Shown: positions 51,183 to 60,585 of the stretch, in pieces
How positions within the stretch are numbered: position 1 is the stretch's first letter
Layout of the letters: each line of letters begins with the position of its first letter
DNA from: Clostridiales bacterium
GTDB taxonomy: Bacteria; Bacillota; Clostridia; Lachnospirales; Lachnospiraceae
Reading direction: 5' to 3'
DNA length: 64,000 bases
Assembly (NCBI GenBank): GCA_018372435.1
Contig: JAHAJA010000005.1
Span: forward strand, 62,001 to 126,000
The notes under the pieces: generated by a model
What the model saw: the letters and a program-made list of their open reading frames with translations, nothing else
The model's database searches: none
Told to the model about the DNA's origin: nothing
Program-made: the position numbers and the translations under genes

Positions 51183-53834
51183 ATGGGTAAAGAGTTAGAA
51201 AAGAATTACGACCCGAAAGCCATTGAGAACAAGCTTTATGAAAAATGGTTAAATAAGAAATATTTTAGTGCTAAAGTAGATAAAAAGAAGAAGCCATTTA
51301 CAATTGTCATGCCACCTCCAAACATCACAGGAAAGCTTCACATGGGTCATGCACTTGATAATACATTACAAGATATCCTAATTCGTTTTAAGAGAATGCA
51401 AGGCTTTGAAGCACTTTGGATTCCCGGTACTGACCATGCGAGTATATCTACAGAAGTTAAGGTTATTAACAAGTTAAAGGATCAAGGGATTGATAAGCGT
51501 GAACTTGGACGTGAAGGTTTCTTAAAAGCTACTTGGGAATGGAAAGAAGAATACGGTAACACAATTACAAGTCAGTTAAAGAAGATTGGTTCTTCTTGTG
51601 ATTGGGATAGAGAACGTTTTACAATGGACGAAGGCTGCTCAAAGGCAGTAGAAGAAGTATTCGTTAATTTGTATAACAGAGGTTATATCTACAAAGGTTC
51701 TCGTATCATCAATTGGTGTCCAGTATGTCAAACTTCCATCTCAGATGCTGAAGTTGAACATGAAGAACAAGCAGGACATTTTTGGCATATCAAGTATCCT
51801 ATCGTTGGAACTGATGAATTTGTAGAAATCGCAACTACAAGACCAGAAACATTACTTGGTGACTCTGCCGTAGCCGTTCATCCAGAGGATGAAAGATATC
51901 AACACTTAATCGGTAAGAAGGTTATGTTACCACTTGTTAATAAGGAAATTCCAGTTGTTGCAGATACGTATGTAGACAAAGAATTCGGTACAGGTGTTGT
52001 TAAGATTACTCCAGCACATGACCCTAACGATTTCGAAGTTGGTAAGAGACATAACTTACCTGAAATCAATGTAATGAACGATGATGCAACAATCAACGAA
52101 CGTGGTGGCAAATACGCTGGTATGGATCGTTATGAAGCAAGAAAGGCTATGGTAGCTGATCTTGATGCACTTGGTTTATTGGTTAAAGTAGAAGATCATA
52201 CACACAATGTTGGTACACATGATAGATGCGGTACAACAGTTGAACCATTAATTAAACAACAATGGTTTGTTAAGATGGAAGAGCTTGCAAAACCTGCTAT
52301 TGAAGCATTAAAGAATGGCGATTTGGAGTTTGTACCAGATCGTTTTGACAAGACTTACCTTCACTGGTTAGAGAATATCCGTGATTGGTGTATATCAAGA
52401 CAGTTATGGTGGGGGCACAGAATTCCAGCATACTATTGTGATAAATGTGGTGAAATAGTAATCGCTAAAGAATCAGAAAAACCATCTGTTTGTCCAAAAT
52501 GTGGTCATGATCATTTGACACAAGATGAAGACACCTTAGATACTTGGTTCAGCTCAGCTTTATGGCCATTCTCAACACTTGGTTGGCCAGAGAATACAGA
52601 AGAATTAGATTACTTCTATCCAACAGATGTACTTGTAACTGGATATGATATTATCTTCTTCTGGGTTATCCGTATGGTATTCTCAGGATACGAACACATG
52701 AAACAAGTACCATTCCACAAAGTATTAATTCATGGTCTTGTAAGAGATTCCGAGGGCCGTAAGATGAGTAAATCACTTGGAAATGGTATCGATCCGCTAG
52801 AAGTTATCGATAGCTACGGTGCAGATGCCCTTCGTTTAACATTAATTACTGGTAACGCACCAGGTAATGATATGCGTTTCTACCATGAGAGAGTAGAAGC
52901 AAGTAGAAACTTCGCTAACAAAGTATGGAACGCTTCTCGTTTTATCATGATGAACATTGAGAAAGCAGAAGTTAGTGATACAATTGATTTATCGACATTA
53001 ACACAAGCGGATAAATGGATTTTATCAAAGGTAAATACCTTAGCTAAAGATGTAACAGATAACTTAGATAAGTTTGAACTTGGTATTGCGGTTCAGAAGA
53101 TTTACGACTTTATTTGGGAAGAATTCTGTGATTGGTATATCGAGATGGTAAAACCAAGACTATATAACGATGAAGATGATACAAAAGCAGCAGTTCTTTG
53201 GACACTTAAGACAGTATTAATCAACTCCCTTAAGTTATTACATCCATATATGCCATTCGTAACAGAAGAAATCTTCTGTACACTACAAGATAAAGAAGAA
53301 TCTATCATGATTTCTTCTTGGCCAGAATTCAAGGAAGAATGGAATTTTGAGGCAGATGAAGAAGCAGTTGAAATAATTAAGACAGCTGTTAAAGGTATCC
53401 GTAATGTTCGTTCAGAGATGAATGTACCACCAAGCAAGAAGGCAACTGTTATTGTAGTATCTGAGAACGAAAAAGTTCGTACAATCTTTGAAGACAGTAA
53501 AGTATTCTTTGCTACTCTTGGATATGCGAGCGAAGTAAAGATTCAGGCAAACAACGAAGGAATTTCTACTGATGCAGTATCAACAGTAATTCAAGATGCT
53601 ACAATCTATATGCCATTCGCAGAATTGGTTGATATTGAGAAAGAAATCGAACGTCTTGAGAAAGAAAAAGCACGTCTTGAAGGTGAATTAAATCGTGTTA
53701 AGGGAATGCTTAGCAACGAACGTTTCGTTAGCAAAGCTCCACAAGCTAAGATTGATGAAGAGAAAGCTAAATTAGACAAATATGCGAATATGATGGAACA
53801 AGTAGTTGAAAGACTTAACCATTTTAAAGCGTAG
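51183..53834 (+). CDS. valS: Valyl-tRNA synthetase
   Basis: 883 residues from ATG 51183 (AGAAGGAAT upstream); the longer frame from 51102 lacks a ribosome site. Class I motifs: PPNITGKLHMGHALD near the N-terminus (HMGH) and GRKMSKSLGN in the catalytic end. The editing domain spans about 190-340. A four-cysteine zinc site CDKCGE...CPKCG is near 420-440. The C-terminal tRNA-binding coiled coil starts near 815 with EKEIERLEKEKARLEGEL. The T-box upstream makes it responsive to uncharged tRNA-Val. Confidence 0.97.
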   Translation: MGKELEKNYDPKAIENKLYEKWLNKKYFSAKVDKKKKPFTIVMPPPNITGKLHMGHALDNTLQDILIRFKRMQGFEALWIPGTDHASISTEVKVINKLKDQGIDKRELGREGFLKATWEWKEEYGNTITSQLKKIGSSCDWDRERFTMDEGCSKAVEEVFVNLYNRGYIYKGSRIINWCPVCQTSISDAEVEHEEQAGHFWHIKYPIVGTDEFVEIATTRPETLLGDSAVAVHPEDERYQHLIGKKVMLPLVNKEIPVVADTYVDKEFGTGVVKITPAHDPNDFEVGKRHNLPEINVMNDDATINERGGKYAGMDRYEARKAMVADLDALGLLVKVEDHTHNVGTHDRCGTTVEPLIKQQWFVKMEELAKPAIEALKNGDLEFVPDRFDKTYLHWLENIRDWCISRQLWWGHRIPAYYCDKCGEIVIAKESEKPSVCPKCGHDHLTQDEDTLDTWFSSALWPFSTLGWPENTEELDYFYPTDVLVTGYDIIFFWVIRMVFSGYEHMKQVPFHKVLIHGLVRDSEGRKMSKSLGNGIDPLEVIDSYGADALRLTLITGNAPGNDMRFYHERVEASRNFANKVWNASRFIMMNIEKAEVSDTIDLSTLTQADKWILSKVNTLAKDVTDNLDKFELGIAVQKIYDFIWEEFCDWYIEMVKPRLYNDEDDTKAAVLWTLKTVLINSLKLLHPYMPFVTEEIFCTLQDKEESIMISSWPEFKEEWNFEADEEAVEIIKTAVKGIRNVRSEMNVPPSKKATVIVVSENEKVRTIFEDSKVFFATLGYASEVKIQANNEGISTDAVSTVIQDATIYMPFAELVDIEKEIERLEKEKARLEGELNRVKGMLSNERFVSKAPQAKIDEEKAKLDKYANMMEQVVERLNHFKA

Positions 53835-53865
53835 ATAAAAACTGTTAATAAGTTTCAAAAAAGAT

Positions 53866-53908
53866 AGAATTACATGGCTCATAAGAGTTTATGTAATTCT
53901 ATTTTTTT
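53866..53908 (+). terminator. Terminator of valS
   Basis: AGAATTACAT and ATGTAATTCT pair across a 15-base loop, followed by ATTTTTTT. Confidence 0.85.
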
Positions 53909-54055
53909 ACACAACTCACTGGATAGGAAAAATAGGCTACTTATAGGAATTAATATTGTAATATTATGTTGAAACGACTATAATTAAAGTGAGGTTGTGT
54001 CTATAAATGATTGTGTATCTATGAAAACAAACTGTTCATAGTGAGGTGATTACTT

Positions 54056-55444
54056 ATGAGTAAGTTAAAAGGGGAAACTAACAGTATAGAAGTACGTCTG
54101 ACAGATGATTTATTAAGGGCATATATAACGGTAATTCCTGTGGAGAAGAAGGAATTATATACAAAGGAACAAATCCTTACAGAATTAACTACAAATAGAG
54201 TGATATATGGGATTAAAATGGATGTAATTGAAGAAATGGTGCAGAATCAGTTAGTTTATACAGAGATATTAATAGCTGAAGGGAATGCGCCTATTGATGG
54301 AGTAGATGGTCATTATCAATATTTCTTTAATAAAGAAACGAATACGAAACCAATTATATTAGAAGATGGATCAGCTGATTATAGTAGCTTGAATAAGATT
54401 GAAACTGTTTATGCAGGTCAAATTATTGCAAGATACTATAAGGCAACAAAAGGTGAACTTGGTAGGAATGTTAAAGGTCAGCAAATGCTTGCAAAGAATG
54501 GTAGAGAATTGCTGCCATTAAAGGGAAAAGGATTTTCTGTTAATGAAGATAAAACAATCTATCGTTCTGATATTGATGGTAAGATTGAATATAAGAATGA
54601 TAGATTAGAAATCTCCAATATTTTAATTATTGAAGGTAATGTTGATACATTAACAGGTGATGCGAATTTCTCTGGTGACATTACGGTGAAAGGAAACGTT
54701 ATGACAGGAACTAGTGTTAGGGCAGGTGGGAATATACTTGTTGCTGGGCATGTAGAGGCGGCTGATTTAGTAGCAGGCGGAGATGTTATCCTACAAAACG
54801 GAATGCAGGGTGGTGGCAAAGGAAAGGTCCATGCGGGAGGACATGTTTCAGGTAAATTCTTCGAGCAAGTAACGATAGAATCAGGTGGTAACGTGAATGC
54901 GAACGCAATAATGCATTGTAACATTACGTCCAAAGGAGAAGTAATTGTTTCTGGCAAAAGAGGCGTTATTGTAGGTGGCATAATAAATGCTGTTAGTGGA
55001 GTGGCTGCAACTATAATTGGAAGTATGGCTGAGGTAATAACCGAAGTGAATATTGGCTATAGGACCGATCCTGTTCCTATGATTATTAAAAGAGAAGAAG
55101 AAATTAAGGATCTTATAGCAGAGGTTCGTAAGATTGATGATGGAATTAAAACTGTAATTAATTATATAGAAAAAGAGAATCGAAAAGATTTATTACCACA
55201 GAAAATTAAACTTTTAAAAACAAAAATTGATCGTAATTCTCAGATAAGTTTAATAATAAAACAGAGGAATTTACTCTTAGAGAATATGCAAAAGGCCAAA
55301 GACGGTAATGTGATTGTAACCAGAGCAATTTACCCAGGAGTACGCATTCGAATTAATGGTAGTATTCTCATTATTAAAGAGGAATTTAATAATGTTCTTA
55401 TTAAACGTAAAGGCTTAGATGTATGTTTGTTTGCTATGGAATAA
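54056..55444 (+). CDS. FapA/DUF342-family protein
   Basis: 462 residues with a GTGAGGTGA site. The N-terminal FapA_N domain (about 10-190) includes GQIIARYYKATKGELGRNVKG. A right-handed beta-helix follows (about 190-330) with repeating GDITVKGNV, AGGNILVAGHV, AGGDVILQNG and SGGNVNANAI turns. A coiled-coil segment (about 340-400) and a small C-terminal strand domain complete the polymerin-like plan. Such proteins are widespread in Firmicutes; roles in cell envelope or signalling are suspected but not established. Confidence 0.88.
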   Translation: MSKLKGETNSIEVRLTDDLLRAYITVIPVEKKELYTKEQILTELTTNRVIYGIKMDVIEEMVQNQLVYTEILIAEGNAPIDGVDGHYQYFFNKETNTKPIILEDGSADYSSLNKIETVYAGQIIARYYKATKGELGRNVKGQQMLAKNGRELLPLKGKGFSVNEDKTIYRSDIDGKIEYKNDRLEISNILIIEGNVDTLTGDANFSGDITVKGNVMTGTSVRAGGNILVAGHVEAADLVAGGDVILQNGMQGGGKGKVHAGGHVSGKFFEQVTIESGGNVNANAIMHCNITSKGEVIVSGKRGVIVGGIINAVSGVAATIIGSMAEVITEVNIGYRTDPVPMIIKREEEIKDLIAEVRKIDDGIKTVINYIEKENRKDLLPQKIKLLKTKIDRNSQISLIIKQRNLLLENMQKAKDGNVIVTRAIYPGVRIRINGSILIIKEEFNNVLIKRKGLDVCLFAME

Positions 55445-55516
55445 GAATGTAACCGACAGTATGCACATAAAATGTTAAAATATGCATGATGCGTCGAGAA
55501 TTGCGAAAGAAAATAC

Positions 55517-55544
55517 TTGATAATTGTGTTTGCTATGGTATAAT
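55517..55544 (+). promoter_or_regulatory. Promoter upstream of the 46-aa ORF
   Basis: TTGATA (55517-55522), a 16-bp spacer and TATAAT (55539-55544); the two-hairpin motif lies in the leader it would produce. Confidence 0.65.
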
Positions 55545-55587
55545 TTTTGATGTACAACAATTAATTCGAAAAATTAACAATAGGAAA

Positions 55588-55655
55588 GTGTGACATATAG
55601 TTTATCACACGTAGATTTGTACCTGCGACCAAAGTTTTGCAGGTGTTAGAAAGGG
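55588..55655 (+). promoter_or_regulatory. Two-hairpin leader motif (copy C)
   Basis: Hairpin 1 is GTGTGA/TCACAC (55588-55610). Hairpin 2 is CCTGC/GCAGG (55622-55643), enclosing GACCAAAGTTTT. GAAAGGG follows, with the ATG of the next gene 12 bases later. It matches copy B at most unpaired positions. Confidence 0.6.
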
Positions 55656-55667
55656 TATGGTTTTATT

Positions 55668-55808
55668 ATGATCGATTTTGAAGAAGAATTACAAAAATTC
55701 CAACCTAGTTTGGAAGTTGAACAAGCAGAAGATGCTATATATAATAATGATTTAACAGATGTAACAGATATCATTAAAGATATGTTGAGTGAGATGAAGA
55801 ATAAATAA
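55668..55808 (+). CDS. 46-aa acidic small protein
   Basis: ATG 55668 lies 12 bases after GAAAGGG at the end of the leader motif. The product MIDFEEELQKFQPSLEVEQA to MLSEMKNK is acidic and helical, with no membrane segment. It ends 45 bp before the zinc-ribbon/TPR gene and is probably cotranscribed with it. The conserved leader supports it being a real gene. Function unknown. Confidence 0.6.
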   Translation: MIDFEEELQKFQPSLEVEQAEDAIYNNDLTDVTDIIKDMLSEMKNK

Positions 55809-55853
55809 GATTAAAGAACAGTGCCATTAGGTAAAGACAGAAGGTGAAGGAAG

Positions 55854-57239
55854 ATGAATTGTCCAAATTGTGGAAGCGCTTTAGGAAAAAAGAATAAATG
55901 TGATAAATGTGGCACCAATGTATCGGCCTTCCAAAAAGCTATCCGTATCTCTAATTCTTATTATAATATGGGATTAGAAAAAGCAAAAGTAAGAGATTTA
56001 ACAGGTGCAGTTTTTGTATTACAGAAAAGTTTGAAATTTAATAAAGAGAATACAAATGCAAGAAATTTATTAGGACTTGTATATTATGAGATGGGTGAGA
56101 TTGTTGCTGCTCTTAGTGAATGGGTATTAAGCAAACATTATCAACCGCAAGACAATGATTGTGATTACTATATTAATAGTATTCAGTCTAACCAGACGCG
56201 TCTAGAATCAGCAAATCAGATGATTAAGAAGTATAATGCTGCACTTCAAGCAGCTAAGCAAGGTAATGATGATTTAGCTATTCTACAGCTTAAGAAAGTG
56301 ACTAGCTTAAATCCGCATTTCTTAAGAGCGAATCATCTTTTAGCTTTATTATATATGAAGAATAAGGAGAATGATAAAGCTCTCAAATGTCTTATGAAGA
56401 TACGTAAGATTGATGTTACGAATACAACAACATTACGTTATTTAGATGAATTAAAAGCTGGACAACCAGTTCAAGAATCGAACGATAAAAAAGAGGATAA
56501 CAGCTTTGGGAAATCATCAAATATCTCTAAGATAGCACCAGTTTCTAGTTATCTTGAGGAGAAACCAAATATTTGGGTTTTCTTAAACTTAATCATAGGT
56601 ATCGTTATTGGCGTTGGATTATTGTATTTCTTAGTTGTACCTAATGTTAAGAAGCAAGCAGCAGCTGATTACAATGCAAAAGTTGTGGATCTGAATTCAC
56701 AAATTGCAGTTAATAATAAAGAAACCTCTGCATTACAAAGTGACAAAGAAAAATTACAAGAAACAATTGATAAATTGCAAAAAGAGATGGACGATATAAG
56801 CAAAGAATCTGAGAAATTCGATGAAGCCTTATATGATAAGTTGTTTAATGCAGTAAAAGTGTATATATCTGGTGCAAGTAAGGATGAAATTATACAGGCA
56901 CTTCTTGATGTGGATATGACTAAGATTGATCGTAAGGCAGCAGTTGAATTATATGATTTAATGAAACAAAATACATTTACAGATGCTGCAGCGTCAATTT
57001 ACGAACAGGGTCATAATTTATATTCGACACGTAAGTATGAAGAAGCAATAGAAGTCTTAAAACAGGTAGTTGATATCAATGATGAAAAAGTACCAGATGC
57101 ATTGTATTTTATTGGACGTTCTTATCAAATGTTGTCTGATAAAGAAAACGCTGTAAAGTATTATAATCAGGTTATTGAAGAGTATCCTGATACATCAAGA
57201 TCTTCGCAGGCTAAGAGTAAATTAGCTGAAATTCAGTAA
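55854..57239 (+). CDS. Zinc-ribbon, TPR and coiled-coil membrane protein
   Basis: 461 residues with a GAAGGTGAAGG site. The N-terminus MNCPNCGSALGKKNKCDKCG is a four-cysteine zinc ribbon. TPR repeats span about 32-200. A membrane helix (about 242-263) is followed by a coiled coil (about 275-325) and a second TPR set (about 375-460). The N-terminal half should be cytoplasmic and the C-terminal half outside, so TPR domains lie on both sides of the membrane. It probably scaffolds an envelope complex; the partner is unknown. Confidence 0.8.
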   Translation: MNCPNCGSALGKKNKCDKCGTNVSAFQKAIRISNSYYNMGLEKAKVRDLTGAVFVLQKSLKFNKENTNARNLLGLVYYEMGEIVAALSEWVLSKHYQPQDNDCDYYINSIQSNQTRLESANQMIKKYNAALQAAKQGNDDLAILQLKKVTSLNPHFLRANHLLALLYMKNKENDKALKCLMKIRKIDVTNTTTLRYLDELKAGQPVQESNDKKEDNSFGKSSNISKIAPVSSYLEEKPNIWVFLNLIIGIVIGVGLLYFLVVPNVKKQAAADYNAKVVDLNSQIAVNNKETSALQSDKEKLQETIDKLQKEMDDISKESEKFDEALYDKLFNAVKVYISGASKDEIIQALLDVDMTKIDRKAAVELYDLMKQNTFTDAAASIYEQGHNLYSTRKYEEAIEVLKQVVDINDEKVPDALYFIGRSYQMLSDKENAVKYYNQVIEEYPDTSRSSQAKSKLAEIQ

Positions 57240-57363
57240 TTATACGATCAAACTATTTCCCGGGACTCTATCTTTGGAAACAGTTTTGTCACTAACTTAT
57301 CGAGGCAAAAGGCCACTACATTTGAGCTGTTTTGTTACTGTTAAGTTATATTAACGAAAGAAA

Positions 57364-57408
57364 AGACTAGTACTTCTATATCTAGATATAGAAGGAACGT
57401 CTTTTTTT
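57364..57408 (+). terminator. Terminator before spoIIA
   Basis: AAGAC...CTTCTATATC and GATATAGAAG...GTCTT pair around TA, followed by seven T. The rest of 57240-57448 contains two imperfect GTTTTGTNACT repeats and no gene. Confidence 0.85.
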
Positions 57409-57448
57409 ATAAATAGTACATGTAAATATATGTAAAAGAAGGGAAAGC

Positions 57449-57820
57449 ATGGAGAATAGTAAAGGATATATGGATTATACAAATATGGGAGCTGTTATGG
57501 AAGTGCGAGGCCGTAGTTTGTTGATTCAGATTAGTAAGGAATTGGATCATCATAATGCTGTTACAATAAGAGAAAAAGCAGATCAACTAATTGATAAGAA
57601 TTCAGTAAATCAAATTATATTCGATTTTACTAATTCAGAATTTATGGATAGTTCAGGAATTGGAGTAATTATGGGTAGATATAAGAAGATTATATTTACT
57701 GGGGGAAAAGTAGCAGTAACGAATGTTAATTCTTCTATTGATCGAATCTTTAAGTTATCAGGATTATATAAGATTATCGAAAAATATGCAACGATTGAAG
57801 AAGTATTAAATTTGCAATAG
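57449..57820 (+). CDS. spoIIAA: Anti-anti-sigma factor SpoIIAA
   Basis: 123 residues, a STAS domain. The phosphorylatable serine is in FMDSSGIGVIMGRYKK near residue 70. It is phosphorylated by SpoIIAB and, after dephosphorylation by SpoIIE in the forespore, binds SpoIIAB to release sigma-F. AGAAGGGAAAG precedes the start. First gene of the spoIIA operon. Confidence 0.95.
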   Translation: MENSKGYMDYTNMGAVMEVRGRSLLIQISKELDHHNAVTIREKADQLIDKNSVNQIIFDFTNSEFMDSSGIGVIMGRYKKIIFTGGKVAVTNVNSSIDRIFKLSGLYKIIEKYATIEEVLNLQ

Positions 57821-57844
57821 CAAAGGGAGAAAGGATAGGTAGAT

Positions 57845-58285
57845 ATGGACAGAAAGAATGCAATGTCTTTGGAATTCGATAGCAAATCAGAAAACGAAAG
57901 TTTTGCAAGAATTGTGGTAGCTGCTTTTGCTGCTCAACTGAATCCTACAATCGAAGAAATTGCGGATATTAAGACTGCAGTTTCAGAGGCGGTTACGAAT
58001 AGCATTATACATGGATATGATGGTAGGGAAGGTAAGATTGTATTAACTTGTGCTATTGAGGGAAGTAAAATAACAGTATCGGTTATGGACAAAGGAAAAG
58101 GAATAGAAGATATTAAACAAGCGATGGAACCGTTGTATACCACAAAACCTGAGATGGAGAGATCAGGAATGGGATTTGCGTTTATGGAAGCATTTATGGA
58201 TGATTTAGAAGTAATTTCTGTTCCAGAAGAAGGGACTACAGTAACAATGACGAAAACAATTGATGAAGTTAAATTGTTTTCATAA
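57845..58285 (+). CDS. spoIIAB: Anti-sigma-F factor and kinase SpoIIAB
   Basis: 146 residues of the GHKL ATPase fold: N box EAVTNSIIHGY near residue 49, G1 box MDKGKGIEDI, and G2 box RSGMGFAFMEAFMD. It binds sigma-F and also phosphorylates SpoIIAA. AGGATAGGT precedes the ATG. It lies 24 bp after spoIIAA and 57 bp before sigF, in standard operon order. Confidence 0.95.
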   Translation: MDRKNAMSLEFDSKSENESFARIVVAAFAAQLNPTIEEIADIKTAVSEAVTNSIIHGYDGREGKIVLTCAIEGSKITVSVMDKGKGIEDIKQAMEPLYTTKPEMERSGMGFAFMEAFMDDLEVISVPEEGTTVTMTKTIDEVKLFS

Positions 58286-58342
58286 AAAATGATAAGAAAG
58301 GGTAGACAGTGGCGGTGATAACTGGAAAGGCAAGGTGCAAGC

Positions 58343-59059
58343 ATGGATACACTGGAATTGATTAAGTTATCAAAAACTGGTGATAAAGAAGCAAGAGACC
58401 TGCTAGTCACGCAAAATGTTGGGTTAGTTTGGAGTATTGTAAGAAGATTTGCTGGAAGAGGACATGAACTTGAGGATTTATTCCAGATAGGTAGTATTGG
58501 ATTAATTAAAGCGATTGATAAATTTGATTTATCATATGAAGTTAAATTCTCAACCTATGCAGTACCAATGATTACTGGTGAAATCAAACGGTTTCTTCGT
58601 GATGATGGAATCATTAAAGTAAGCCGTTCATTAAAAGAAATTGCTGTGAAAGTGAAGATCACAAGAGAGATATTGAATAATAGACTGAACAGAGAACCAA
58701 CGATAGAAGAATTAAGTATAGAGATGGAAGTAGCGACAGAAGATATTGTCATGGCACTTGAATCAAATACGGAAGTTGAATCCTTATACAAGACAATCTA
58801 TCAAGGTGATGGTAATGCGATTTTTTTAATTGATAAATTAGAACAAGTTCAAGACGATCATGAATCTGTTGTTGATAAATTGGCCATTCAAGAAATATTA
58901 GATACCTTAGAACCGAAAGAGCAAGATATTATTAAATTGCGTTATTTTATGAATCGTACACAATCCGATATAGCGAAGAAGCTTGGTATTTCACAAGTAC
59001 AAGTTTCCAGATTAGAAAAAAAGATTTTACGAACAATGCGAGAAAAATTAATCGGATAA
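58343..59059 (+). CDS. sigF: RNA polymerase sigma-F factor (forespore)
   Basis: 238 residues. Region 2 includes HELEDLFQIGSIGLIKAIDKFD and FSTYAVPMITGEIKRFLRDD. Region 3 starts with the SRSLKEIA stretch, and region 4 has the helix-turn-helix TQSDIAKKLGISQVQVSRLEK. It directs early forespore transcription. Held inactive by SpoIIAB. It is followed by a terminator-like hairpin and then the spoVA genes, which in other spore-formers depend on sigma-G. Confidence 0.95.
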   Translation: MDTLELIKLSKTGDKEARDLLVTQNVGLVWSIVRRFAGRGHELEDLFQIGSIGLIKAIDKFDLSYEVKFSTYAVPMITGEIKRFLRDDGIIKVSRSLKEIAVKVKITREILNNRLNREPTIEELSIEMEVATEDIVMALESNTEVESLYKTIYQGDGNAIFLIDKLEQVQDDHESVVDKLAIQEILDTLEPKEQDIIKLRYFMNRTQSDIAKKLGISQVQVSRLEKKILRTMREKLIG

Positions 59060-59112
59060 TGAAAGAACAATTTACCAGTATAAACAATTTGTAAAAACAA
59101 ATAATAACAGTA

Positions 59113-59130
59113 TTGTAAGTAACATTACAA
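59113..59130. promoter_or_regulatory. Inverted repeat downstream of sigF
   Basis: TTGTAA-GTAACA-TTACAA, a perfect 6+6+6 inverted repeat, lies between sigF and the 82-aa gene; a possible operator. Confidence 0.25.
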
Positions 59131-59136
59131 CCATAG

Positions 59137-59173
59137 AAGCATCAATCAAAATAGTAAATGATTGATGCTTTTC
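59137..59173 (+). terminator. Terminator-like hairpin after sigF
   Basis: AAGCATCAATCA and TGATTGATGCTT pair across ten bases with a TTTTC tail, so it may terminate only partly. Confidence 0.6.
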
Positions 59174-59214
59174 TAATGCATAAGAAACGAAAGTTTCTTG
59201 AAGGAGATGAAAAA

Positions 59215-59463
59215 GTGATTGCAAAGAGAAGAAAGTTTATAATTACTGGAGTTGTTATTTTGGCTATGATTGCTGTAATCTGTATCGTGATCGCTTATAG
59301 TAATAGTGATGAAACTGATTATGTATTCGAAGGAACATTTGTAACAGAAGAATCAATTGAAGTAGTAGATACTGCACGTACTATCTTAGGTGAGCAAGGA
59401 GACACAGATGAAATGGATAAGGATAGCTTTAAAAGAAAATCAGGAGATTGTGTCTTTGTATGA
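59215..59463 (+). CDS. Small membrane protein between sigF and spoVAA
   Basis: 82 residues from GTG 59215, chosen because GAAGGAGATG lies just upstream and the longer frame runs into the hairpin. One membrane helix (about 9-29, FIITGVVILAMIAVICIVIA) is followed by an acidic extracellular tail ending in KSGDCVFV. It overlaps the spoVAA start (ATGA). The position suggests a sporulation role. No family was recognised. Confidence 0.6.
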   Translation: MIAKRRKFIITGVVILAMIAVICIVIAYSNSDETDYVFEGTFVTEESIEVVDTARTILGEQGDTDEMDKDSFKRKSGDCVFV

Positions 59464-60089
59464 TGCAAGAAATAATTTATATTAAGATTCCATTACGTGT
59501 TATAGTAAATCATAAAAATGTAGTTTTAAAGGATATCGCAACAATTTACTGTGCGAATGAAGAACTACTAAAAAGAATAGATGAACTTCTACTCATCGAG
59601 ATGGAGCCAAAGAAAAATTCACAAAATGCTATTTCTATAATGAAAGTAATTGCATTAATAAACTCAATTGATTCCAATTTACATGTTGTTAATTTGGGTG
59701 AAGAAGAATTCTTAGTTGAGTATCAACCAGAGAAAGCAGATAACAAAATTTTTGAGTATAGTAAGACAACTTTTGTTGCCGCAATCATCTTTTTTGGAGC
59801 TGCTTTCTCTATTATGACATTTAATACAGATGTTAGTGTACCTGATGTCTTTACCAATGTATGTACCCTTATAATGGGTGAGAGTGGAAAGGGGCAAGGT
59901 ATTATTGAATTATCCTATTGTATTGGACTCCCTGTCGGTATCTTAGTATTTTTTAATCATTTTTCATCAAAGAAGGTGCGTAAAGACCCTACACCAATTC
60001 AAATTGAGATGAGGAAATACGAAAAAGACGTGGAAAATGCTATACTTAGCAACGCCGGTAGAGAAGGGAAGACGATAGATATTGATTAG
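59460..60089 (+). CDS. spoVAA: Stage V sporulation protein AA
   Basis: 209 residues; ATG 59460 overlaps the previous stop. The cytoplasmic N-terminal domain (about 1-95) begins MMQEIIYIKIPLRVIV and is followed by two membrane helices (about 103-122 and 148-168) and a basic tail. SpoVAA is part of the inner-membrane channel that moves dipicolinic acid into the forespore. It overlaps spoVAB by eight bases. Confidence 0.85.
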   Translation: MMQEIIYIKIPLRVIVNHKNVVLKDIATIYCANEELLKRIDELLLIEMEPKKNSQNAISIMKVIALINSIDSNLHVVNLGEEEFLVEYQPEKADNKIFEYSKTTFVAAIIFFGAAFSIMTFNTDVSVPDVFTNVCTLIMGESGKGQGIIELSYCIGLPVGILVFFNHFSSKKVRKDPTPIQIEMRKYEKDVENAILSNAGREGKTIDID

Positions 60090-60495
60090 ATATTGTTTAC
60101 TTGCAATTATTGGATTTGCTGGCGGTCTTGTTGTAGCAGCTGGTGTGTTCGCATTCATTACTCTACTAGGAGTTTTGAATCGTTTGGCCTCAAAAACTAA
60201 TACTGCAAAACACATCTTATTATATGAAAATATGGTTATCTTAGGTGGTATATTAGGTAATACCTGGTTTATATATCAATGGGATATCCCATTTGGAATA
60301 ATCGGTTTGATTTTATTTGGATTGTTTAGTGGAATATTTGTAGGATGCCAAGCGATGGCATTAGCTGAAGTGTTAGATGTAATTCCGATATTTGCAAAAC
60401 GGATTAAGATAAAATATGGTATGCCATATATTGTAGCAAGCATTGCAATTGGTAAAGCTGTGGGAGCATTTTTTCAGCTATATGTATGGAAATAG
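60082..60495 (+). CDS. spoVAB: Stage V sporulation protein AB
   Basis: 137 residues from TTG 60082 with AGAAGGGAAG upstream. Four membrane helices are visible, with the conserved NTWFIYQWDIPFG and GIFVGCQAMALAEVLDVIPI stretch. A component of the dipicolinic-acid channel. It is translationally coupled with spoVAA through the overlap. Confidence 0.88.
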   Translation: MIRYCLLAIIGFAGGLVVAAGVFAFITLLGVLNRLASKTNTAKHILLYENMVILGGILGNTWFIYQWDIPFGIIGLILFGLFSGIFVGCQAMALAEVLDVIPIFAKRIKIKYGMPYIVASIAIGKAVGAFFQLYVWK

Positions 60496-60585
60496 TTCAG
60501 AATTAGGATATATTCAAAGCTTCATAAATGTCTCAAATAGTTAGGTAGACGTAGTCGTTGACCTTAGTAAGAAAGGTGAGTGTGT

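Noticed and set aside
57281..57352. Two imperfect GTTTTGTNACT...AAGTTAT repeats before spoIIA
   Set aside because: The similarity is short and degenerate, and no promoter or hairpin role could be supported.
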